In this document: positions 7,321 through 11,567 of the stretch, one piece after another
Layout of the letters: each line of letters begins with the position of its first letter
Numbering within the stretch: position 1 is the first letter of the stretch
NCBI GenBank assembly: GCA_947476855.1
Contig: CANJSR010000123.1
Coordinates: forward strand, 1-11,567
Source: Acetobacteraceae bacterium
GTDB taxonomy: Bacteria; Pseudomonadota; Alphaproteobacteria; Acetobacterales; Acetobacteraceae
Direction: 5' to 3'
Length of the DNA stretch: 11,567 nucleotides
Translations under genes and position numbers: made by a program
The notes under the pieces: generated by a model
What the model was told of the DNA's origin: nothing
The model's database searches: none
Seen by the model: the letters and a program-made list of their open reading frames with translations, nothing else

Positions 7321-7338
7321 GGGTTGTAGAGCCAACCC
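7321..7338 (-). promoter_or_regulatory. Hairpin between gshA and the SARP-like gene
   Basis: GGGTTG (7321-7326) and CAACCC (7333-7338) form a perfect 6-bp stem with a 6-base loop. On the minus strand it follows the gshA stop by about 30 bases and precedes the regulator start by about 23. Only TTCTC follows on that strand, so it is at best a weak terminator; it may instead sit in the regulator's 5' leader. A lone -10-like TATAAG lies just upstream on the minus strand (7360-7355), without a clear -35. Confidence 0.3.
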
Positions 7339-7368
7339 CCGTGACACGCCAAGGCTTATACAGAATCG

Positions 7369-8748
7369 TCAAATCGCGGCCTCGGCGAAAATATGTTTCA
7401 CATCGCCATTCCATGCCGTCTGGTAACGGTTCAGCCAGTGTTCGGCCTGGGTCGGACCGCCCGCGGCGATCGTGTCGAGCGGTGTCAGATAGGTTGATTC
7501 GTCACGTCCCGACGCATCCCGTCGGTTGCGTGTACGCAGCCCGTCTCGCGCGATGGCGATTACATCCCCGGCCAGTGCCCTCAGGTCGCGGCCGCGCCAT
7601 TGGGTCGCGAGGCCCTGCCTCGGCACCGCGGCGCGCATCGCCACCGCATCTTCCCAGCCAGCGCCACGCAGCAGGGATTCGGCGGCGGACAGCGCGGAAT
7701 CCTCATACAGCAGCCCGACCCACAGCGCCGACTGCGCCACCATCATGTCGAGCCGCCCGGCATCCGCGCCGCGCATTTCCAGGAAACGTTTCAGCCGGAC
7801 ATCCGTGAAGACCGTCGTAACATGGTCGGCGAAATCCCCGACCGTCGGCACGATGCCCTCCATCCCGCGCAGCCGCCGGTTCATGAAATCGCGGAAGGAG
7901 CTGCCGGCCACGTCGTTGTACTGGCCGTTTCGGTAGACGAAATACATCGGCACAGAGTCGATCAACCATTCCGCATACCGCTCGAACCCGAACCCGTCCT
8001 CGAAGAACACGGCCGGGATGCCGGCGCGGGCGTTGTCCGTGTCGGTCCAGACATGCGCGCGCTGGGATTGCAGCCCGTTCGGCTTGCCCTCGGTGAACGG
8101 AGAATTGGCGAACAGCGCCGTCGCCAGCGGTTGCAGCAGCAGGGAAACCCGCAGCATCCGGACCATGTCCCGCTCGGACGGGTAATCGAGGTTGACCTGC
8201 ACGGTACAGGTCCGCGTCATCATATCGAGCCCCATGGACCCGACCAGCGGCATGTACCGCTTCATGATCGCGTAGCGGCCCTTGGGCATCCAGGGCATCG
8301 CCTCCCGCGTCGCCACCGGATGGAAGCCCAGCGGCGCGAAGCCCACGCGCAGACCGGCCGAGACCGCGCGCACCTGTTCGTAATGCGCCTCGAACTCCGC
8401 CTGGGTCTGGTGCATGTCCTCCAGCGGCGCGCCCGACAGCTCAAGCTGCCCGGCTGGCTCCAGCGAGACGGACGCCTGGCCCTGCTTCAGGCCGATGGCA
8501 TTCGGGCCATCCATGATCGGAGTCGCGTCGTAGGCTTCCAGCCCCGCCAGCACGTCGCGGATGCAGCCAAGCTGGCCGTCCGCGGGCAGGTAGGGCGGAG
8601 TCTTCAGGTCATCGAGTCGAAAGCCGAACTTCTCGTGTTCCGTGCCGATACGGAAATCCGACCGGGGTTTGCACCCGACGGCGAGGTGATCGGCCAGTTG
8701 TCGAAGCGACGTGATCGGTGTCGCGTCGCCGTCTCCGGGGTTGGACAT
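7369..8748 (-). CDS. gshA: Glutamate-cysteine ligase (plant/alphaproteobacterial type)
   Basis: The enzyme joins L-glutamate and L-cysteine with ATP to gamma-glutamylcysteine, the first and rate-limiting step of glutathione synthesis, in the cytosol. At 459 residues it matches the GCS2-like family found in plants and alphaproteobacteria, not the E. coli type. Landmarks are GTEHEKFGF (35-43), a Glu-rich nucleotide/metal-binding entry; SLEPAGQLELSG (95-106); MTRTCTVQVNLDY (177-189); and YRNGQY (272-277). The start at 8748 gives the normal N-terminus (SLRQLADHLAVGCKPR); the ribosome-binding site is weak (CTGGGAAAC). It lies 36 bp downstream of rsmE on the same strand, a pairing common in alphaproteobacteria, so co-transcription is likely. 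A 70-bp gap with a hairpin separates it from the SARP-like gene. Confidence 0.96.
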   Translation of the reverse strand: MSNPGDGDATPITSLRQLADHLAVGCKPRSDFRIGTEHEKFGFRLDDLKTPPYLPADGQLGCIRDVLAGLEAYDATPIMDGPNAIGLKQGQASVSLEPAGQLELSGAPLEDMHQTQAEFEAHYEQVRAVSAGLRVGFAPLGFHPVATREAMPWMPKGRYAIMKRYMPLVGSMGLDMMTRTCTVQVNLDYPSERDMVRMLRVSLLLQPLATALFANSPFTEGKPNGLQSQRAHVWTDTDNARAGIPAVFFEDGFGFERYAEWLIDSVPMYFVYRNGQYNDVAGSSFRDFMNRRLRGMEGIVPTVGDFADHVTTVFTDVRLKRFLEMRGADAGRLDMMVAQSALWVGLLYEDSALSAAESLLRGAGWEDAVAMRAAVPRQGLATQWRGRDLRALAGDVIAIARDGLRTRNRRDASGRDESTYLTPLDTIAAGGPTQAEHWLNRYQTAWNGDVKHIFAEAAI

Positions 8749-8784
8749 GCGTTTCCCAGGCTTCTTCGGTTCCAGGGTAGGGTA

Positions 8785-9492
8785 CTAGCCGCACCCGGGT
8801 GCCTGCAACAAGGCCAGTCCGGCGAGGCACGCGGTTTCGGCTCGCAGGATGCGCGGGCCAAGGCTCGAGGGCGTTACAATGGGCGAACGCGCGAAGGCGT
8901 CAAGCTCACCCTGTGTGAAGCCGCCTTCCGGGCCGATCAGCAGGCCCGCCAGCCCGCGCGCCGAGCGCAGCGGCGGAGCGTCCGCGCGCTCGACCGCCGC
9001 AAAAAGTTCTCGGTCCGATGGCCAGGAGTCGAGCACGGCCGCCAGCGGACGAGGCGCGAGAACGGTGGGGACGGTCAGGCGCTCGCACTGTTCCGCCGCC
9101 TCGATGGCGATGGCGAGCAGGCGCTGCTCGTTGACCCGCGCCGCGTTGGTCCGGGCGGTGATGACCGGCAGGATCGCCGCCGCCCCCAGTTCGGTCGCCA
9201 TGCGGATCACCAGGTCGGTCGCGTCGCGCTTGAGCAGGGCAAAGGCCAGCCAGGGGCCCGGTTCGTCGGCCTGGGGCCGGGTTTGCCGTTCCGGCCGGAT
9301 CGCCGCCCCCCGCTTGCCGGCCGCGGACAGGGCCGCCAGCCACTCCCCATCCCGACCGTTGAACACCAGCACCGGGTCGCCCACGGTCCGGCGCATGACG
9401 GAGGTGACGTAGTGGGCCTGGGCGTCGGACAGGACGACCTCCGCCCCTTCGGCCAGGGGCGTATCCACGAACAGGCGCAAGGGCTGGGTCAT
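8785..9492 (-). CDS. rsmE: 16S rRNA (uracil-1498-N3)-methyltransferase RsmE
   Basis: RsmE methylates N3 of U1498 in 16S rRNA of the 30S subunit using S-adenosylmethionine. It is a 235-residue SPOUT-class protein of normal length. The N-terminal PUA-like part spans about 1-70 (RLFVD, AHYVTSVMRRTVGD, VFNGRDGEW). The C-terminal trefoil-knot domain carries EAAEQCER (131-138), GPEGGF (187-192) and LGPRILRAETA (211-221), the SAM-binding signatures of the family. Most relatives have the order LALLKRDATDLVIRMATELGA seen in part at 84-104. AGGACC precedes the ATG at 9492. It is the first gene of a probable rsmE-gshA unit and is divergent from ubiA across 71 bp. Confidence 0.96.
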   Translation of the reverse strand: MTQPLRLFVDTPLAEGAEVVLSDAQAHYVTSVMRRTVGDPVLVFNGRDGEWLAALSAAGKRGAAIRPERQTRPQADEPGPWLAFALLKRDATDLVIRMATELGAAAILPVITARTNAARVNEQRLLAIAIEAAEQCERLTVPTVLAPRPLAAVLDSWPSDRELFAAVERADAPPLRSARGLAGLLIGPEGGFTQGELDAFARSPIVTPSSLGPRILRAETACLAGLALLQAPGCG

Positions 9493-9528
9493 CGGTGGGT
9501 CCTGGTCGGGATCACGGCAGAGGGATTA

Positions 9529-9557
9529 TTGACCCGCTCGGGGTTGGGGGCACAGTA
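9529..9557 (+). promoter_or_regulatory. Possible ubiA promoter placing transcription start at the ATG
   Basis: TTGACC (9529-9534) and ACAGTA (9552-9557) are separated by 17 bp in the rsmE/ubiA divergent gap. The expected start of transcription, about seven bases past the -10, falls at or next to the ubiA ATG (9564). With no good Shine-Dalgarno before that ATG, this would mean a leaderless or near-leaderless transcript. The -35 is good, the -10 is weak. Confidence 0.3.
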
Positions 9558-9563
9558 GCAGGC

Positions 9564-10463
9564 ATGAGTGCGCATACCGATATCGTGGCCACCGGCTGGG
9601 TCTCCCGCCTGCCCCGAGCATGGCTGCCCTACCTGCTGCTGGCGCGGGCGGACCGGCCGATCGGCACCTGGCTGCTGTTCCTGCCCGGGCTGTGGGGCAT
9701 CCTGCTGGCCCAGCCCGGCCCCGCCCAGGCCGCCTGGCTGGTCGCGCTGTTCGGCATCGGCAGTCTGGTGATGCGGGCCGCCGGCTGCGTCGTGAACGAT
9801 CTGTGGGACCGCGACATCGACCGGAAGGTGGCGCGCACCGCCGGCCGGCCCCTCGCATCGGGCGCGCTGAGGCCCCGGCATGCGTTGGTGTTCCTGGCGG
9901 TCCTGCTGCTGTTGGGCCTCGGCGTGCTGCTGCAACTGAACACGCTGGCGCAAATCCTGGGTGTGTCGTCGCTGCTGCTCGTCGGGCTGTATCCGCTGGC
10001 CAAGCGTGTCACCTGGTGGCCCCAGCTCATGATGGGCTTCACCTTCGGGTTCGGCGCGCCACTGGGCTATGCCGCCGCCGCCGGCCGGATCGATGCCGCG
10101 CTGGTCGCGTTGTACGCCGCCGCGATCCTGTGGGATTTGGGATTCGACACGATCTACGCCCACCAGGATCGGGAGGATGACGCCCTGGTCGGCGTCCATT
10201 CCACCGCCCGCCTGTTCGGGGAGCATACGCGACCGTTCCTGGCGGTGGTGTACGCCGCCGCGATCGCCGTGCTGGCGCTGGCCGGGTTTCTGGCGGGGCT
10301 GGGTCCGTGGTTCTACCCGGCGCTGGTCCTGCCGGCGGCGCTGCTGGCGCGCCAGGTCGTGACGCTGGACATCAACGATCCCGGCCATTGCCTGACGCTG
10401 TTCCGCGCGAATCGGGAGGTTGGGCTGGCGGTCGGCCTGGCGGTGCTGGTCGGCTGGATCTGA
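9564..10463 (+). CDS. ubiA: 4-hydroxybenzoate polyprenyltransferase UbiA
   Basis: UbiA attaches the polyprenyl tail to 4-hydroxybenzoate, the first membrane step in ubiquinone synthesis. The protein has 299 residues and is mostly hydrophobic, with about eight or nine membrane helices in the inner membrane. The two Asp-rich, Mg-diphosphate-binding motifs are present: NDLWDRDID (78-86), followed by RKVARTAGRPLASG, and YAHQDREDD (198-206). The N-terminal LLRADRPIGTWLL-type segment (25-38) is a UbiA hallmark. I chose the ATG at 9564 because the frame upstream of it overlaps the divergent promoter region and reads unlike UbiA. It converges on the glycine-zipper lipoprotein with only 10 bp between stops. 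It uses 4-hydroxybenzoate rather than benzoate, so its proximity to the box operon is probably coincidental. Confidence 0.95.
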   Translation: MSAHTDIVATGWVSRLPRAWLPYLLLARADRPIGTWLLFLPGLWGILLAQPGPAQAAWLVALFGIGSLVMRAAGCVVNDLWDRDIDRKVARTAGRPLASGALRPRHALVFLAVLLLLGLGVLLQLNTLAQILGVSSLLLVGLYPLAKRVTWWPQLMMGFTFGFGAPLGYAAAAGRIDAALVALYAAAILWDLGFDTIYAHQDREDDALVGVHSTARLFGEHTRPFLAVVYAAAIAVLALAGFLAGLGPWFYPALVLPAALLARQVVTLDINDPGHCLTLFRANREVGLAVGLAVLVGWI

Positions 10464-10473
10464 ACCGGGCGAC

Positions 10474-11079
10474 CTACCAGTGGCGATAGGGGCGCGGGCG
10501 GTAATAGCCGCCACGGCCATAGCCGTACCCGCCATAGCCGCCGCCGATCACGACCGTCGCGCTGCCAACGGCCGGCCCGTAGTAGCCGGGGGCGTAGCCG
10601 CCACCATAGGGATTGGCCGCGTAGCCGCTGGGGGCGGCCTGCTGCACCGCGTTGCCACGGGAATACATGCACTGGATATAGCCGGTGTCATACCGCTGCT
10701 GCGCGTTGCCGGCGGCGGCATAGGCGTTGTTGGACCCGATCGCGGAGCCCATCAGCAACCCGGCCGCGCCACCAGCCACCGCGCCCGCCCCGGCCGCGCC
10801 GCTGAGCGAGCCGAGGGCCGCGCCCACGCCCGCGCCGAGGGCGGTGCCGACGACGGCGCTGCCCACCGCGGCCTGCTGGCCGGCGAGCGCGGGATCAACC
10901 CCGCCCGAGACCTGGGAGGCGTAGTTCCGGCAGAGGAATTCATCTTCCTGGAAGGCGTCGAACGACTTGCCCTGCGGCGGCAGCGCCATGACGCTGGGGC
11001 CGGTCGGAAGCGCCGGCGCGCAGGCGCTGATCGCGAGCAGCGAGGTCAGTCCGATGATTGGCAGACAGCGCGGGATCAC
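10474..11079 (-). CDS. Glycine-zipper lipoprotein with Gly/Tyr-rich tail
   Basis: This is a 201-residue predicted lipoprotein of unknown function. Starting from GTG at 11079, preceded by GGAGG at 6-bp spacing, it has a short signal peptide (PIIGLTSLLAISAC) with lipobox ISA-C, lipidated at C20. A conserved-looking segment KSFDAFQEDEFLCRNYAS (38-55) precedes an Ala/Gly-rich glycine-zipper stretch (about 72-116; GAGVGAALGSLSGAAG, AGGAAGLLMGSAIG) that may insert into or bind membrane. Then comes AQQRYDTGYIQCMYSRG (126-142). C50 and C137 could form a disulfide. The C-terminal 50 residues are low-complexity Gly/Tyr/Pro. It resembles 'YMGG-like glycine zipper' envelope proteins of alphaproteobacteria, sited in the outer membrane or periplasm. 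The frame stays open up to 11415, but no signal peptide would result from those starts. It converges on ubiA. Confidence 0.85.
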   Translation of the reverse strand: MIPRCLPIIGLTSLLAISACAPALPTGPSVMALPPQGKSFDAFQEDEFLCRNYASQVSGGVDPALAGQQAAVGSAVVGTALGAGVGAALGSLSGAAGAGAVAGGAAGLLMGSAIGSNNAYAAAGNAQQRYDTGYIQCMYSRGNAVQQAAPSGYAANPYGGGYAPGYYGPAVGSATVVIGGGYGGYGYGRGGYYRPRPYRHW

Positions 11080-11190
11080 AGCAGGCCTCCGGTCACGGCT
11101 TGGGCCGCGGGGATGGTGTGACAGGTGATATGGGCGAAAGCATGGCGGTTTGGGAGGGGGAGGCGAGGAACCTTGGCTTGACCGCCATCG

Positions 11191-11212
11191 CGGCCACGTG
11201 CCGGGATGACGC
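11191..11212. repeat. Possible degenerate third REP-like unit
   Basis: This 22-base stretch ends GCCGGGATGACG, close to GCCGGGCATGACG in the unit at 11363-11391, with the same orientation. Its hairpin arms have decayed. It may be a remnant of the same repeat family. Confidence 0.35.
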
Positions 11213-11279
11213 CGAGAGGCAAGGCCCCCCCCCACGGCAATCGGGTGTACGGCGCCGTCGGGCTCCCGGCATCCCAACC

Positions 11280-11309
11280 CCGTCATCCCCGGCCTTGTGC
11301 CGGGGACCA
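11280..11309 (+). repeat. REP-like palindromic unit, copy 1
   Basis: This 30-bp unit begins CCGTCATCCCCGG and ends GGGGACCA. Internally CCCCGGC / GCCGGGG forms a 7-bp stem with a CTTGT loop. It belongs to the GTCATxCCCGG...GGxACCA palindromic repeats that are widespread between genes in alphaproteobacteria. It is the mirror partner of 11363-11391. Confidence 0.8.
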
Positions 11310-11362
11310 TCACCCGCACGGATCGTGGGAGTTGGCAGGATACCGCCGATTCATGCCGCGAC

Positions 11363-11391
11363 TGGTCCCCGGCACAGGCCGGGCATGACGG
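11363..11391 (-). repeat. REP-like palindromic unit, copy 2 (inverted)
   Basis: This is a 29-bp reverse-complement copy of 11280-11309, differing by one indel in the loop and one base change (CATGCCCGG versus CATCCCCGG). It contains its own CCCGGC / GCCGGG hairpin. The two copies are 53 bp apart in inverted orientation, a BIME-like arrangement. Confidence 0.8.
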
Positions 11392-11467
11392 AGAGGGGAG
11401 CCAACGCACCATCACGACCGTTCACCTGATCGCCGGCCCCGCTCCCAAAAGACATCCTGATTACGCA

Positions 11468-11523
11468 CCTTCCTCAGCCCGATTTTGTATGGTACAAATC
11501 ATGAACGCTCCCGGCTGAGAAGG
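11468..11523 (+). promoter_or_regulatory. Nested inverted repeats covering the transposase ribosome-binding site
   Basis: Outer arms CCTTcCTCAGCC (11468-11479) and GGCTGAGAAGG (11513-11523) pair over 11 bp with one bulged C. The loop contains a second palindrome, TTTGTA-TGG-TACAAA (11484-11498). The 3' outer arm includes the AAGGA ribosome-binding site of the transposase starting at 11531, so a transcript covering both arms would hide it. The inner palindrome could also be a protein-binding site or part of the element's end. Confidence 0.45.
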
Positions 11524-11530
11524 AAATCCG

Positions 11531-11567
11531 ATGGCTCGCAATATGGTGCAGTTCCAGAAAGGCCTCA
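11531..11567 (+). mobile_element. IS1595-family transposase, first 12 codons only
   Basis: An ATG at 11531 with AAGGAA upstream opens a frame reading MARNMVQFQKGL before the window ends. N-termini of the form M..N.VQFQ.GLS are characteristic of IS1595-family transposases (ISXO2-like domain, usually preceded by a zinc-ribbon). Only 12 residues are visible, so the family call rests on this short match and the intactness of the element cannot be judged. The adjacent palindromic repeats are consistent with an insertion in intergenic DNA. Confidence 0.6.

Larger units (their letters stand above)
11080..11530. other. Intergenic region with palindromic repeats, no gene seen
   Basis: These 451 bases between the lipoprotein and the transposase contain no supported gene. 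They hold the lipoprotein ribosome-binding site (11086-11090), a possible degenerate REP unit (11191-11212), the inverted REP pair (11280-11391) and the structured leader of the transposase (11468-11523). The open frames crossing it have repeat-derived, Arg/Pro/Gly-biased translations. The left end of the insertion sequence must lie in here, if the element is intact, but I could not fix it. Confidence 0.7.

Noticed and set aside
5213..7426. Plus-strand open frame of 737 codons opposite the SARP-like gene
   Set aside because: It is an antisense shadow of a high-GC gene with biased third positions; composition is Arg/Gln/Pro/Gly-rich without domains, while the minus strand has clear BTAD and TPR features.
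7600..9558. Plus-strand open frame of 652 codons across gshA and rsmE
   Set aside because: It runs antisense through two well-recognised genes and their intergenic gap, with no family signature.
9495..9563. Earlier in-frame start for ubiA
   Set aside because: The 23 extra residues come from the divergent promoter region and are not UbiA-like.
11080..11415. N-terminal extension of the lipoprotein by 112 codons
   Set aside because: It passes through the REP-like repeats and would remove the signal peptide; GTG at 11079 with GGAGG gives a proper lipobox.
1..11567. CRISPR array, tRNA or rRNA genes, prophage or defence genes
   Set aside because: No regularly spaced direct repeats, cloverleaf-like or rRNA-like stretches, or recognisable phage/defence proteins were seen on either strand by eye.

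Overview
The window looks like a piece of chromosome from a high-GC alphaproteobacterium, most likely Rhodospirillales/Acetobacteraceae. This rests on the GC-rich codon use, the ubiA / rsmE-gshA arrangement typical of that class, a SARP-like activator fused to a TPR domain, and GTCATxCCCGG-type palindromic intergenic repeats. The taxonomic call is an inference from style and synteny, not from a marker gene.

Positions 1-4562 (minus strand) hold a tightly packed aromatic-degradation operon. Read in transcription order it encodes a short-chain dehydrogenase/reductase (SDR), a benzoate-CoA ligase, an alpha/beta hydrolase and benzoyl-CoA-dihydrodiol lyase BoxC, which runs off the left edge. The joints are TGAcATG, ATGA and ATGA, so translation is probably coupled. 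Ligase plus BoxC identify the aerobic 'box' (benzoyl-CoA epoxidation) pathway: benzoate is activated to benzoyl-CoA, epoxidised by BoxAB (not seen here, perhaps beyond the left edge), and ring-cleaved by BoxC. The SDR and the hydrolase have no assigned step in the textbook pathway. A small cupin protein is transcribed divergently from the SDR across a 151-bp region containing a perfect inverted repeat.

Positions 5180-7300 (minus) encode a 705-residue SARP-like regulator: winged helix, BTAD, proline linker, TolB-N-like domain and TPRs. It converges on the cupin gene. Positions 7369-9492 (minus) carry gshA (glutathione synthesis) and rsmE (16S rRNA U1498 methylation). ubiA (ubiquinone synthesis) is divergent from rsmE at 9564-10463. 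A glycine-zipper lipoprotein (10474-11079, minus) converges on ubiA.

The last ~490 bases are mobile or repetitive: an inverted pair of REP-like palindromes (11280-11391), then nested inverted repeats, then the first 12 codons of an IS1595-family transposase at the right edge. The outer inverted repeat of that leader would bury the transposase ribosome-binding site. No tRNA, rRNA or CRISPR array was seen. I did not find a clearly new multi-gene system; the best leads are the two unassigned enzymes inside the box operon and the structured leader at the insertion-sequence boundary.
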